Assembly: GCA_027484915.1 (NCBI GenBank)
Contig: JAIXSA010000105.1
Span: 46,669-110,668 of the forward strand
From: Paracoccaceae bacterium
Lineage (GTDB): Bacteria > Pseudomonadota > Alphaproteobacteria > Rhodobacterales > Rhodobacteraceae
Direction: 5' to 3'
DNA: 64,000 nucleotides
In this document: positions 18,809 through 28,106 of the stretch, in pieces
Layout: each line of letters opens with the position of its first letter
Numbering within the stretch: position 1 is the stretch's first letter
The notes under the pieces: model-generated
Told to the model about the DNA's origin: nothing
The model's database searches: none
What the model saw: only the letters and a program-made list of their open reading frames with translations
Position numbers and translations under genes: made by a program

Positions 18809-18994
18809 TCAAGTCCGCGCCAGCCAGACCAGCACGACCCCTAAAGCCAGGGCACCAAGGCCGATCATCCGGCGCTGGTCAAGGCCGAGGCTTTGCAGGA
18901 ACCGCAGCGCGTCCTCGATTCGGCGAGGGGCCAGTGCAAGCACCAGCCCCTCGATCGCAAGCACCAGCCCCAGGGCCAGGACGATCTGGCTCAC
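18809..18994 (-). CDS. DUF2065 small membrane protein
   Basis: A 61-residue protein with two predicted membrane helices (about residues 4-22 and 44-59) joined by a basic loop (APRRIEDALRFLQSLGLDQRR). The sequence and length match DUF2065, a family usually placed beside hflC. Its start at 18994 overlaps the hflC stop as ATGA, so it is translated with HflC. It is probably an accessory of the HflKC complex or its membrane neighbourhood; no activity is known. Confidence 0.85.
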   Translation of the reverse strand: MSQIVLALGLVLAIEGLVLALAPRRIEDALRFLQSLGLDQRRMIGLGALALGVVLVWLART

Positions 18995-19971
18995 GGATTG
19001 GCCGGAGCCTCTTCTGCCGCAGGCTCGGTCGGGGCCACTTCCTCAGCCGCAGGCTCCGCCGGGGCGGGGGCCGCCGTGGTTGGTCCGACCGAAGCCCCGC
19101 TCGGGCGACCGGCGTCCGAGCGCAGGTAGTCGAAGAACTCGCTGTCCGGCTGCATCACGATGGACGAATTGCCGCCCTGCAGGCTGACCTCATAGGCGGT
19201 CAGCGACCGGGTGAAGGCGAAGAACTCCGGGTCCTGGCCATAGGCTTCGGCCAGGATGCGGTTCCGCTCGGCATCCGCCTCACCGCGGATCACCTCGGCC
19301 TGGCGGCGGGCGTCCGAAGTCAGCTCGATCACCGTCCGGTCGGCCGAAGCCCGCACGCGCTGAGCCGCTTCACCGCCGCGCGCCCGTTCGTCGGCCGCTT
19401 CGCGTTCCCGCTCGGCCCGCATCCGGGCAAAGGTGGCTTCCAGGTTCTGCTCGGGCAGGTCGGTGCGGGTCAGGCGCACGTCGATCACGTCGATCCCCAG
19501 GGCCGAGCCTTCGCGCTTGGCGATGGCCAGGATCTGGTTCATCAGCGCCGCACGGTCCTGGCTCAGGACCTGTTCCTGCGTGGCGTTACCCAGAACCTCC
19601 GGGATCGCCTGGCTGAGGATGTTGCCCAGAAGCTGCTGGGCGCGGTCCTCGCCCGCGGTGCCGACGGACTGGCGGAACTCCACCAGGTCGACGATCCGCC
19701 AGCGGGCGAAGGCGTCCACCACCAGGCGGCGGTCGGACAGAAGCGTTACTTCGATGGGCTGGGTCTGCAGCCCAAGGATGCGGTCCTCGTACAGGACGAC
19801 GTCCTGGACAAGCGGGATCTTGAACCCAAGGCCGGGTTCTTCCTTGACCTGCATGACCTGGCCGAACTGCAGCACCAGCGCGCGCTTGCGTTCATCCACG
19901 ATGAAGACCGAGGACAGGATCAGCACCAGAAGGACCACGAAGGCCGGAATGATGTACATCGTCGCGCGCAT
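18991..19971 (-). CDS. hflC: HflC, SPFH-domain modulator of FtsH
   Basis: A 326-residue band-7/SPFH protein with one N-terminal membrane anchor (about residues 6-24), the VDERKRALVLQFGQ start of the SPFH domain, and a long coiled coil (EREREAADERARGGEAAQRVRASADR, about 195-240). The C-terminal 45 residues are Ala/Pro/Glu-rich and probably disordered in the periplasm. With HflK it forms the large cage that surrounds FtsH. The start shares one base with the hflK stop. Confidence 0.93.
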   Translation of the reverse strand: MRATMYIIPAFVVLLVLILSSVFIVDERKRALVLQFGQVMQVKEEPGLGFKIPLVQDVVLYEDRILGLQTQPIEVTLLSDRRLVVDAFARWRIVDLVEFRQSVGTAGEDRAQQLLGNILSQAIPEVLGNATQEQVLSQDRAALMNQILAIAKREGSALGIDVIDVRLTRTDLPEQNLEATFARMRAEREREAADERARGGEAAQRVRASADRTVIELTSDARRQAEVIRGEADAERNRILAEAYGQDPEFFAFTRSLTAYEVSLQGGNSSIVMQPDSEFFDYLRSDAGRPSGASVGPTTAAPAPAEPAAEEVAPTEPAAEEAPANP

Positions 19972-21146
19972 CAGTTCGACCCTCCCGTCGTGCCGGCCCC
20001 TTGGGTCGGTGTCATCCGCCCAAGCTCGTTCAGCGGCAGGAAGGGCACCACGCCCTGCCCGGCTTCACCACCCGAGACGCCATCGAGGATCACCTTGTTC
20101 ATGCCCCCCATCACCCGTTCCATCGTTTCGATGTAGAGCCGCCGCCGGGTCACCTCGGGCGCCTTCACGTATTCGGTGTAGACCGACAGGAAGCGCGCTG
20201 CCTCACCCTGGGCGCTGTTCACGGCCTGGGCGCGGTAGCCTTCGGCGGCTTCCAGCAGACGCGCCGCCTCACCCCGGGCACCGGCGGTGACCTGGTTGGC
20301 ATAGGCGTCGGCCTCTTTCTCCAGCCGGTCGCGTTCCTGCTGGGCGGCCTGCACGGCGCGGAAGGCGTCGATCACCTCACGCGGGGGCTGGGCGCTTTGC
20401 AGGTTCACCCGGATCACGCTGATCCCGGCATTGTAGCTGTCCAGCGTCGTCTGCACGGCTGCCCGCAGGTCGCTTGCGATGACGCCCCGGTCGCGGTTCA
20501 GGATCGGCGACAGCTCGGACCGCGCGATGATGTCGCGCATGGCACTTTCGCTGACCGCACGGATCGTGTCCTCGGGGTCGACAAGGTTGAAGAGATATTT
20601 CTCGGGGTCCGAGATGTTCCAGACGACCTGGAAGCCGATGTCGACGATGTTCTGGTCGCGGGTCAGCATCAGGCCGGTGTCGGTGCTGCCGGGACGGGTG
20701 CCGATCTCGGTGGTGCGTTCGCCGGTGACCTGGACCTGCTCATGGGTCACGACAGGCCAGGGGGCGAAGGTCAGGCCGGGATCGCCCACGCCCGAGCTTT
20801 CGCCCAGGAAAAGCTCCACCGAGCGTTCTTCGGGACGCACCGTGTAGAAGGACATGAAGGCCCAGACCGCCACCAGCGCCAAAGCGCCCAGGCCGAGGCT
20901 CTGCTTGGTGAACACCGGTCCGCCGGGATCGCCGCCGGGGCCGCCCGTGCCACGGTTGCCGCGTCCGCCCATCAGCACGCGCAGCTGTTCCTGGCCGCGC
21001 TTCATCAGCTGGTCGATCTCGGGGATCTGAGGGCCGGGCTCGCCACGCCGACCGCCGCTGCGGCGATCATCGTCGTCGTTGTTGCCTCTGTTGCCGTCTC
21101 CTCCCGAGCCGCCACCGCCGCCCCAGGGACCGCCACTTCCTGCCAT
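19971..21146 (-). CDS. hflK: HflK, SPFH-domain modulator of FtsH
   Basis: 391 residues. A Gly/Asp/Arg-rich cytoplasmic tail (1-80) contains GGGGGSGGDGNRGNNDDDD, then comes a single membrane helix (about 82-102), the SPFH domain starting VRPEERSVELFLGE, and a coiled coil (AQQERDRLEKEADAYANQVTAGARGEA). HflK pairs with HflC in the membrane to control FtsH. It is the first gene of hflK-hflC-DUF2065 and starts 77 bases after the glutathione reductase stop on the same strand. Confidence 0.93.
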   Translation of the reverse strand: MAGSGGPWGGGGGSGGDGNRGNNDDDDRRSGGRRGEPGPQIPEIDQLMKRGQEQLRVLMGGRGNRGTGGPGGDPGGPVFTKQSLGLGALALVAVWAFMSFYTVRPEERSVELFLGESSGVGDPGLTFAPWPVVTHEQVQVTGERTTEIGTRPGSTDTGLMLTRDQNIVDIGFQVVWNISDPEKYLFNLVDPEDTIRAVSESAMRDIIARSELSPILNRDRGVIASDLRAAVQTTLDSYNAGISVIRVNLQSAQPPREVIDAFRAVQAAQQERDRLEKEADAYANQVTAGARGEAARLLEAAEGYRAQAVNSAQGEAARFLSVYTEYVKAPEVTRRRLYIETMERVMGGMNKVILDGVSGGEAGQGVVPFLPLNELGRMTPTQGAGTTGGSN

Positions 21147-21223
21147 TTAAGAAAACCCCTTGTTCTTACCTTTGCCCTAAGCTGGTCATATCCAGCCGGA
21201 AATCAACCCGTCCAACCCAGATG

Positions 21224-22582
21224 TCAGGCAGTTCTGACCGGTTTTCGCATCGTGACCAGCTCTTCCGCCATCGTCGGGTGGACGGCGCAGGTGCGGTCGA
21301 AATCCTCTTTTGTGGCGCCCATGCCGATGGCGATGGCGGCCAGCTGGATCATCTCGCCCGCGTCGGGTGCGACGATGTGGCAGCCCAGGACGCGACGGCT
21401 GGCCTGGCTGACGATCAGCTTCATCAGCACCCGGTCCTGCTTTCCGGCGAAAAGCGTGCGCATCGGGCGGAAGGCGGTGGCGTAGACCTCGATCGGTTCC
21501 TGCGCCTTCGCGGCTTCCTCGGACAGGCCCACGCTGCCCATCTCGGGCTGAGTGAAGACGGCCGAGGCGACGAGGCTGTGGTCGAAGACCGTGGGTTTGC
21601 CGCCAAAGACCGTGTCGGCGAAAGCATGCCCCTCGCGGATCGCCACGGGGGTCAGGTTGATGCGGCCGGTGACGTCGCCCACGGCGAAAACCGAGGGCAC
21701 GGCGGTCTGGCTGTAGGCATCGACCGGGATCTCGCCGTTGCGGCCAAGGGTCAGGCCCAGCGCCTCCAGCCCCAGGCCCGCCGTGTTGGGTCGTCGCCCG
21801 GTGGCGTAGAGCACCAGGTCGAATTCGCGTTCCGTCCCGTCGGTCGCCACGGCACGGATCCCCGTCCCGGTCTTCTCCAGCCGCATCACGTCGGTGCCGC
21901 AGTGGATGTCGACCCCCTTCGCCCGCATGGCATTCGCCACATGGCCCCGCGCCTCGTCATCAAAACCGCGCAGGATCTGCGCCCCGCGGTAGAACTGGCT
22001 GACCTCGACGCTCAGGCCCTTCAGGATGCAGGCGAATTCGCTGGCGATGTAGCCCCCGCCCACGACGAGCGCCCGCTTCGGCAGCGCAGGCAGGTGGAAC
22101 ATCTCGTTCGAGGTGATCGCCAGTTCACGCCCCGGAATGTCCGGCACGAAGGGCCAGCCGCCGGTGGCCACCAGGATATGCTTGGTGGTGAACTCGACCC
22201 CCGAGGCAAGCCGCACCCGATGCGCATCGACGATCACGGCGCGTTCGTCATGGATCGTGACGCCCGCGTTCTTCAGCGTGTTGCGGTAGGCACCTTCCAG
22301 GCGGTCAAGCTCGGCCTCAAGCCGGGTGCGGAACCGGGTCCAGTCGAAGGCCCCCGCCTGCACATCCCAGCCGTATTCCCGCGCCTCGGCGATGGCTTCG
22401 GGATAGGCGCTGGCGAAGACCATCAGCTTCTTGGGCACGCAGCCCCGGATCACGCAGGTGCCGCCCATCCGGCTTTCCTCTGCCAGACCCACCTTCGCGC
22501 CGTATTCGCCCGAGGCGATCCGCGCTGCCCGGACCCCGCCGGACCCGCCGCCGATGACAAAAAGATCGTAGTCGAAGGCCAT
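21224..22582 (-). CDS. gor: Glutathione-disulfide reductase
   Basis: A 452-residue FAD/NADPH disulfide reductase. The N-terminal FAD site is LFVIGGGSGGVRAAR, the redox-active disulfide is in GGTCVIRGCVPKK (C43 and C48), the NADPH site is LVVGGGYIASEFA, and the C-terminal interface has the catalytic His in CAVHPTMAEEL. Length and motifs match the alphaproteobacterial Gor. It keeps glutathione reduced for the peroxidase and transferases found nearby. rpiA precedes it on the same strand by 98 bases. Confidence 0.93.
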   Translation of the reverse strand: MAFDYDLFVIGGGSGGVRAARIASGEYGAKVGLAEESRMGGTCVIRGCVPKKLMVFASAYPEAIAEAREYGWDVQAGAFDWTRFRTRLEAELDRLEGAYRNTLKNAGVTIHDERAVIVDAHRVRLASGVEFTTKHILVATGGWPFVPDIPGRELAITSNEMFHLPALPKRALVVGGGYIASEFACILKGLSVEVSQFYRGAQILRGFDDEARGHVANAMRAKGVDIHCGTDVMRLEKTGTGIRAVATDGTEREFDLVLYATGRRPNTAGLGLEALGLTLGRNGEIPVDAYSQTAVPSVFAVGDVTGRINLTPVAIREGHAFADTVFGGKPTVFDHSLVASAVFTQPEMGSVGLSEEAAKAQEPIEVYATAFRPMRTLFAGKQDRVLMKLIVSQASRRVLGCHIVAPDAGEMIQLAAIAIGMGATKEDFDRTCAVHPTMAEELVTMRKPVRTA

Positions 22583-22680
22583 GCCCAGCCCCTATGCCGT
22601 TGCCGTGCGACAGAGCTATGCCCTCCGGCGGCCGGACGAAAGACCCCCTGGGCGCTTTTCGGTTACCCTGCGGTCAGGCT

Positions 22681-23466
22681 CTAGTCGAGGTCAGCAAAGA
22701 TGTTGCGGCTTTCAGTGATGTCGACCGACCCGGTCTCGACCTTGCCCGAGTTGATGTCGCGCACCGTCACCCGTCCGTCGCCGTGCCCGATGACCACCAC
22801 GTCGCAGATGTCGATGAAAAGACCGTTCTCGACCACGCCGGGGATCTGGTTCAGCACCAGCGCCAGTTGCCGTGGATTGCCGATCCGCTTGAGGTTCAGG
22901 TCCAGGATGTAATGCCCCTCGTCGGTGATGAGCGGCCGGTCCTTCGCCATCCGCAAGCCGACCTCGCGCGTCATCACGTCCAGGCTGTAAAGCGTCTCTT
23001 CGATCAGAGCCTTGGTAGTCTGCCAGCCGAAGGGGACCACCTCGACCGGCAGCGGGAAGGCCCCAAGCTGGGCAACCTCCTTGGCGGCATCGGCGATCAC
23101 GATCATCCGGTCGCTGGCCGTGGCGACGATCTTTTCCTGCAACAGCGCCGCACCGCCGCCCTTGATCAGGTTCAGGTTCTGGTCGAACTCGTCCGCGCCG
23201 TCGATGGTCAGGTCCAGCCACTTGGTCTCGTCCAGACTTACGACCTTCAGCCCGACGCCGCGCGCAAGGTCCGCCGTCCGCTCGGACGTCGATACGCAGG
23301 TCACCTGCAGCCCCTCGTCCCGCACCCGTTCGGCCAGGCAGCGCACCATCCAGGCGGCGGTCGAGCCGGTGCCAAGCCCCAGCTTCATGCCGTCCTCGAC
23401 GAAATCCACCGACCGGCGCGCGGCGACGAACTTGGCCTGATCGATCGGCGAAAGCTCTGCAGCCAT
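22681..23466 (-). CDS. rpiA: Ribose-5-phosphate isomerase A
   Basis: A 261-residue RpiA that interconverts ribose 5-phosphate and ribulose 5-phosphate in the pentose phosphate and Calvin cycles. GLGTGSTAAWMVRCL near residue 28 is the phosphate loop, TIDGADEFDQNLNLIKGGGAALLQEKIVA carries the catalytic Asp/Glu/Lys, and the C-terminus has GVVENGLFIDICDVVVIG. The ATG at 23466 begins at the usual family N-terminus. It lies upstream of gor on the same strand. Confidence 0.95.
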   Translation of the reverse strand: MAAELSPIDQAKFVAARRSVDFVEDGMKLGLGTGSTAAWMVRCLAERVRDEGLQVTCVSTSERTADLARGVGLKVVSLDETKWLDLTIDGADEFDQNLNLIKGGGAALLQEKIVATASDRMIVIADAAKEVAQLGAFPLPVEVVPFGWQTTKALIEETLYSLDVMTREVGLRMAKDRPLITDEGHYILDLNLKRIGNPRQLALVLNQIPGVVENGLFIDICDVVVIGHGDGRVTVRDINSGKVETGSVDITESRNIFADLD

Positions 23467-23548
23467 GACAGTCCCCTTGTTGTCCGCCCCCGGGATACCG
23501 CAATCCCGGGCAAAGGGCGAGAGGCTTCCACAGCGACAGTCCGTTGCG

Positions 23549-24082
23549 CTAGCCGGCCTTTTCCAGCCCTGCCACTGCCTTTGCGACCTCGGCCCCGGTC
23601 AGCGCACCGTTGCCGTCGGCATCCAGCGCCATCAGCCCGCGCAGATACCCGGCCTCGTCCTCGCCCAGCGCGCGAAGGGCGGCCACGCGGCCCTGCTCGA
23701 CCAGTTCGGCCGCATCCGCCGTTCCGTCCAGATCCATGTCCGCCGCAATGAACTGCCGTTCCAGCCGTCCGCGCCCATCGGCGCTGGCCGCACGCTGGCT
23801 GACCCGCAACTCGGCCCGGCTGACCGCGCCGTCGGCGTCAAGGTCCAAGGCCAGGAACCGCCGAAGCGTCGCGGCACGGGCCCCGGCGCGTTCCAGCGCG
23901 ATATGTTCCTCGATCCCGGCCAACGTCAGGCCCTCTGGCCCGCCGAACCCTGCGATCAGCTCGGTCACCCGGCCCGCGAACCGCTCGGGGTCCTTCTGCA
24001 TCGCCGTCTGCAGCGGCGTGTCTTCGGCCCATGCCCCCTGCGGCCAGACCAGAACTGCCGCGACCATCAGTGTTCGTCCCAT
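23549..24082 (-). CDS. Exported EF-hand calcium-binding protein
   Basis: A 177-residue protein with a signal peptide (MGRTLMVAAVLVWPQGAWA, cleavage after about residue 19). Three EF-hand loops are readable: DLDADGAVSRAEL, DMDLDGTADAAEL and DADGNGALTGAEV; an earlier helix-loop may be a degenerate fourth. It is expected to bind calcium in the periplasm; the partner is unknown. The ATG at 24082 has a perfect AAGGAGG site 6 bases upstream, which decides against the GTG at 24100. It is divergent from the tandem glutathione transferases. Confidence 0.85.
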   Translation of the reverse strand: MGRTLMVAAVLVWPQGAWAEDTPLQTAMQKDPERFAGRVTELIAGFGGPEGLTLAGIEEHIALERAGARAATLRRFLALDLDADGAVSRAELRVSQRAASADGRGRLERQFIAADMDLDGTADAAELVEQGRVAALRALGEDEAGYLRGLMALDADGNGALTGAEVAKAVAGLEKAG

Positions 24083-24268
24083 CGATGCCCTCCTTCGCAC
24101 GTCGCGCGCCAGACTGGACGGAAAATGGTTGAGGGACGGTTAACCGCGACCGCGTCCCGGACCGCTGGGCACCTGCCCGCCAGAAGGACGACAAAGCGCC
24201 GACAAGGAGTCGCTTTTCGCCCTGCGGCAGCGCTAGACTTGGGCAAGGCTCGCGCCAGAGGACCGCCC

Positions 24269-24949
24269 ATGTACACGCTGCACTACGCCCCCGACAACGC
24301 CTCGCTGATCATCCGCCTGGTGCTGGACGGGGCCGGCCTGCCCTATCGCACCGCGCTGGTCGACCGCGCGACGCGGCAGCAGGACAGTGCGGCCTACCGT
24401 GCGCTGAACCCCACGGGTCTTATCCCGACGCTGGAAACACCGCATGGCCCGATCTCCGAGACGGGGGCGATCCTGCTGTGGCTGGCCGACACCCACCATC
24501 TTGCACCCGACCCGGCCGAGGCAGAGCGGCCGGTCTTCCTGAAGTGGCTGTTTTTCCTGTCGAACACCGCCCATGCCGACCTTCGCCAGATCTTCTATCC
24601 GCACCAGTATGCACCCGCTGACGCCCAGGGCGGGCACCTCAAGATCATGTCGACCCGGATGCTGCACCACTTCAGCCTGCTGGAAACGGCGGCCCTGCAG
24701 CACCCCACGCTCTTTGCCGCCGGCACGCCCTTGGGCGTCTATACCATCGTCCTGACCCGCTGGGCACAGCTTTACCCTGTGAACGGCCCGCGCTGGCTGG
24801 ACTTGGGCAGGTATCGGACGCTAGAGGCGCTTGCCCGGGCGCAAGAGGCGCGGGCCGAGACTGGCATCATCGCCCGGGCCGAGGGGCTGGGATCCCATCC
24901 CTTCACCCATCCCGAACAGCCCAACCCGCCGGAAGGATCTGTCCTGTGA
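24269..24949 (+). CDS. Glutathione S-transferase family protein (first of tandem pair)
   Basis: A 226-residue GST. The thioredoxin-like N-terminal domain (YTLHYAPDNASLIIRLVLDGAGLPY) is followed by the cis-Pro block NPTGLIPTLETPHGPISETGAILLWLAD, where the SET motif binds the gamma-Glu of glutathione. The C-terminal helical domain starts near residue 85. It is adjacent to and related to the next gene, which it overlaps by 4 bases (GTGA), so this looks like an old tandem duplication with coupled translation. The substrate is unknown. Confidence 0.88.
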   Translation: MYTLHYAPDNASLIIRLVLDGAGLPYRTALVDRATRQQDSAAYRALNPTGLIPTLETPHGPISETGAILLWLADTHHLAPDPAEAERPVFLKWLFFLSNTAHADLRQIFYPHQYAPADAQGGHLKIMSTRMLHHFSLLETAALQHPTLFAAGTPLGVYTIVLTRWAQLYPVNGPRWLDLGRYRTLEALARAQEARAETGIIARAEGLGSHPFTHPEQPNPPEGSVL

Positions 24950-25611
24950 CCCTGACCCTGCACCACGCCCCCGACTTCGCCTCGACCATCGTCCGCTTCG
25001 CGCTGGAAGAGCTGGAACTCCCCCACACCCTCGCCATCGTCGACATCGACGGCGGGGCGCTCGCCTCGCCCGAATACCGCCGGGTGAACCCGGTGGGCCT
25101 GATCCCGGCGCTGGAAACCGACGACGGTCCGATGTTCGAAACCGCGGCGATCCTTCTGTGGCTGGTGGACCGGACCGGCCGCCTTGGTCCCGGCCCACAG
25201 GACGCGGATCGCGGGCCGTTCCTGTCCTGGCTCTTCTTCACCTCGAACGCGCTGCACCAGGCGGCGCTGGCGATGTTCTACCCGCACCGCCCGGCGGGTG
25301 AGGCGAACAGCGCCGCCGCCCAGGCCGCCGCGCAAGAGCAGATCGTGGCCCGCCTCGGCCTCGTCAAGCAGCTGATCGCGACGCAAGCTCCGCGCTGGCT
25401 GTCGGCGGATCACCCCGGCGTCCTTGGCTATTACATCGGTGTCCTGGTGCGCTGGCTGATCCTTCTGCCGCCCGCCCCCTACGGCATCCGCATCGACGAT
25501 TTCCCCCACCTGAAAGCCGTCCTAACCGCACACGAGACGCGCCCCGCGGCCCAGCGCGTCGCGGCGTCCGATGGCCTCGGCCCCACCCCTTTCACCAATC
25601 CGGGTACCTGA
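24946..25611 (+). CDS. Glutathione S-transferase family protein (second of tandem pair)
   Basis: A 221-residue GST with the same architecture as its neighbour: TLHHAPDFASTIVRFALEELELPH, then NPVGLIPALETDDGPMFETAAILLWLVD with FET in the gamma-Glu site. It begins with GTG inside the stop region of the first GST and ends by sharing one base with the start of sdaA (TGATG). The tight coupling of two GSTs to serine dehydratase suggests cotranscription of the three genes; the reason is unclear. Confidence 0.88.
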   Translation: MTLTLHHAPDFASTIVRFALEELELPHTLAIVDIDGGALASPEYRRVNPVGLIPALETDDGPMFETAAILLWLVDRTGRLGPGPQDADRGPFLSWLFFTSNALHQAALAMFYPHRPAGEANSAAAQAAAQEQIVARLGLVKQLIATQAPRWLSADHPGVLGYYIGVLVRWLILLPPAPYGIRIDDFPHLKAVLTAHETRPAAQRVAASDGLGPTPFTNPGT

Positions 25612-26990
25612 TGTTCCTCTCCGTCTTCGACATGTTCAAGGTGGGCATCGGCCCGTCCTCGTCCCACACCATGGGCCCGATGGTCGCCGCCGCGCGCTTC
25701 CTCGACACGATGCGCGCCTCGCCCTTCCACTTCCACGGGCTGCGCGCGTCCCTGCATGGATCCCTCGCCTTCACCGGCGTCGGCCATGCGACGGACCGGG
25801 CAACGATCCTCGGCCTTGCGGGTTTCGCACCCGACACCTACGACGCCGAAAAGGCCGAGGCGGTGCTGGCGAAGATCAAGGAAACCAAGGTGATCGAGGC
25901 TCCGGGCCTCGGCACCCTGGCCTTCGATCCGGGGAAGTATCTTCTCTTCGACTACGGCCCCGCCCTGCCCGGTCATGCCAACGGGATGATCCTGAAAGCC
26001 ACCGACGCCCAGGGCGACGTGATCCTGGAGGAGACCTACTATTCCATCGGCGGCGGCTTCGTCCTGACCGCCTCGGAACTCGCCGAGGCTGGCGGTGCCA
26101 AGTCCAGGGCGCGGGCCGATGTGCCCTACCCCTTCGAGACGGCCGCCGAAATGCTGGAAATGGCGCAGAAGTCCGGCCTCACCATCGCCCAGATGAAGCG
26201 TGCAAACGAGCTGAAATTCCGCACCAGTGCCGACCTCGACGCCGGGATCAACCGCATCTGGCAGGTGATGAACGACTGCATTTCCAGGGGCATGAAGGGC
26301 GAAGGTATCCTTCCGGGTGGCCTGAAGGTCCGCCGCCGCGCCAAGGGCATCCACGACGCGCTTCTGGCCGAGCGCGGGCTGAACCTGACACGCCCGCACA
26401 CGATCAACGACTGGATGTCGCTGTATGCGATGGCGGTGAACGAGGAAAACGCCGCCGGTGGCCAGGTCGTGACCGCCCCCACCAACGGTGCTGCAGGCGT
26501 CGTCCCCGCCGTCCTGCGCTATTACCTCGACCATGTCCCCGGAGCGTCCACAGCCAGGGTCGCGGACTTCCTTCTCACAGCGTCCGCAATCGGGGGCCTG
26601 TGCAAGCACAACGCCTCGATCTCGGGCGCCGAATGCGGCTGCCAGGCCGAGGTCGGGTCGGCCGCCGCCATGGCCGCAGCCGGCCTGTGCGCCGTCCTGG
26701 GCGGCACTCCGGAACAAGTGGAAAACGCCGCCGAGATCGCGCTGGAACACCACCTCGGCATGACCTGCGACCCCGTGAAGGGCCTTGTCCAGGTCCCCTG
26801 CATCGAAAGGAACGGCCTCGGCGCGATCAAGGCCGTTTCCGCCGCCTCCCTCTCCATGCGCGGCGACGGCCAGCACCTCGTCAGCCTCGACGTCTGTATC
26901 GAGACGATGCGCCAGACCGGACGCGACATGCACGAGAAGTACAAGGAAACCTCGCTTGGCGGCCTTGCCGTGAACGTGCCCAACTGCTGA
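25611..26990 (+). CDS. sdaA: L-serine ammonia-lyase (4Fe-4S serine dehydratase)
   Basis: A 459-residue single-chain serine dehydratase that deaminates L-serine to pyruvate. SVFDMFKVGIGPSSSHTMGP starts the beta domain, and the alpha domain has NGAAGVVPAVL and the cluster Cys residues in GGLCKHNASISGAECGCQ and LVQVPCIERNGLGA. The oxygen-labile 4Fe-4S cluster activates the serine hydroxyl. The length equals that of E. coli SdaA. The start overlaps the preceding GST stop by one base. A cluster of hairpins follows the stop and probably ends the transcript. Confidence 0.93.
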   Translation: MFLSVFDMFKVGIGPSSSHTMGPMVAAARFLDTMRASPFHFHGLRASLHGSLAFTGVGHATDRATILGLAGFAPDTYDAEKAEAVLAKIKETKVIEAPGLGTLAFDPGKYLLFDYGPALPGHANGMILKATDAQGDVILEETYYSIGGGFVLTASELAEAGGAKSRARADVPYPFETAAEMLEMAQKSGLTIAQMKRANELKFRTSADLDAGINRIWQVMNDCISRGMKGEGILPGGLKVRRRAKGIHDALLAERGLNLTRPHTINDWMSLYAMAVNEENAAGGQVVTAPTNGAAGVVPAVLRYYLDHVPGASTARVADFLLTASAIGGLCKHNASISGAECGCQAEVGSAAAMAAAGLCAVLGGTPEQVENAAEIALEHHLGMTCDPVKGLVQVPCIERNGLGAIKAVSAASLSMRGDGQHLVSLDVCIETMRQTGRDMHEKYKETSLGGLAVNVPNC

Positions 26991-26998
26991 TGTGACTT

Positions 26999-27095
26999 TC
27001 ACATTTGCCCAAATATCCCCGCCGGAGGCCCTCCGAGCCGTCTTGCGTCCTTCACGCAAGACGGCGAGACAAAAGGCTTGCGCGTCAGCGCGCAA
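26999..27095. terminator. Hairpin cluster after sdaA
   Basis: Three hairpins in 70 bases: CGGAG/CTCCG near 27022-27035, a 12-base-pair stem GCCGTCTTGCGT (27037-27048) with ACGCAAGACGGC (27054-27065), and TTGCGCG/CGCGCAA (27078-27095). The middle one is the likely sdaA terminator, although its T-run is poor. The block AAATATCCCCGCCGGAGG just before resembles 33722-33736. Confidence 0.6.
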
Positions 27096-27170
27096 TTTGA
27101 CGGCCGCCCCAACCCGGGCCATGTCGCTTTCAGGCAGGCACCCCGTCCCGCCAGCGGCTACCCAAGACCC

Positions 27171-28106
27171 ATGACCCGCGACACGACCCTCCAGGGCGTC
27201 ATCCTGATGATCGCCTTCTGCGTGATTGCGCCGCTGCTGGACGTTGGCGCCAAGCTCGCCGCCGAAAATGGCGTGCCCGTGGGTCAGGTCACCACAGCCC
27301 GCTTCGTGGTTCAGGCCGCACTCATGCTGCCCGTCGTCCTGCTGATGCGCCTGCCGATGGCGCTGGACGGCAAGGCGCTTGGCTACACCACGCTGCGCGC
27401 GGCACTTCTCCTCGTCTCGACCTACGCCTTCGTCTCGGGCATCCAGGTCATGCCCATCGCCGACGCGCTGGCCATCGTCTTTGTCGAGCCGTTCTTCCTG
27501 CTGATCCTGGGTCGGCTGATCTTCGGCGACCAGGTCGGCCCGCGACGGATCGCCGCCTGCGTCGTGGGCTTTGCCGGTGCGCTTCTGGTGATCCAGCCCT
27601 CGCTTGCTGCCTTCGGGCTGGTGGCGCTCTGGCCGCTTGCCACGGCGGTCCTCTTCGCGCTTTACATGCTGGTCACCCGGTCGATTTCCAGCTGGATGCA
27701 CCCGGTCACCATGCAGTTCCACACCTCCTGGACCGGGCTACTGCTGTGGCTGCCGGTGATGGTCCTGGCCGACGGCTCCGGCATCCCCTCGCTTGACCCG
27801 ATCTGGCCCGAAGGTTGGAACTGGCTTTGGCTGTTCATGGTCGGCTTCTGGGCGGCGGTCAGCCACATGTGCATGACCTATGCGCTGAAATTCGCCCCCT
27901 CGGCCACCCTCGCGCCCTTGCATTATTTCGAGATCGTGACCGCCGTCATCCTGGGCTACCTGATCTTCGACGACTTCCCGAACGCAATGACCTGGGCCGG
28001 GATCGCCGTCATCGTTTCCTCCGGCCTCTACATCATTCACCGCGAGCGCCTCGCCGCCCGCGCAAAGCGAGCAGGGCCGGTCACGGTGCTTCCCGAAGCG
28101 CTCTGA
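27171..28106 (+). CDS. EamA/DMT-family transporter
   Basis: A 311-residue membrane protein with ten predicted helices in two EamA repeats (about 8-140 and 150-295). The ADALAIVFVEPFFLLILGRLIFGD and APLHYFEIVTAVILGYLIFDD segments are the conserved ends of each repeat. Members export amino acids, purines or other small metabolites; the substrate is not predictable here. The ATG at 27171 follows the sdaA terminator region. Its 3' end overlaps the convergent thiamine pyrophosphokinase by 26 bases. Confidence 0.87.
   Translation: MTRDTTLQGVILMIAFCVIAPLLDVGAKLAAENGVPVGQVTTARFVVQAALMLPVVLLMRLPMALDGKALGYTTLRAALLLVSTYAFVSGIQVMPIADALAIVFVEPFFLLILGRLIFGDQVGPRRIAACVVGFAGALLVIQPSLAAFGLVALWPLATAVLFALYMLVTRSISSWMHPVTMQFHTSWTGLLLWLPVMVLADGSGIPSLDPIWPEGWNWLWLFMVGFWAAVSHMCMTYALKFAPSATLAPLHYFEIVTAVILGYLIFDDFPNAMTWAGIAVIVSSGLYIIHRERLAARAKRAGPVTVLPEAL

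Noticed and set aside
25479..27722. A 747-codon open frame on - opposite sdaA and the EamA gene
   Set aside because: It is a composition shadow of the genes on +; no domain pattern and no ribosome site.
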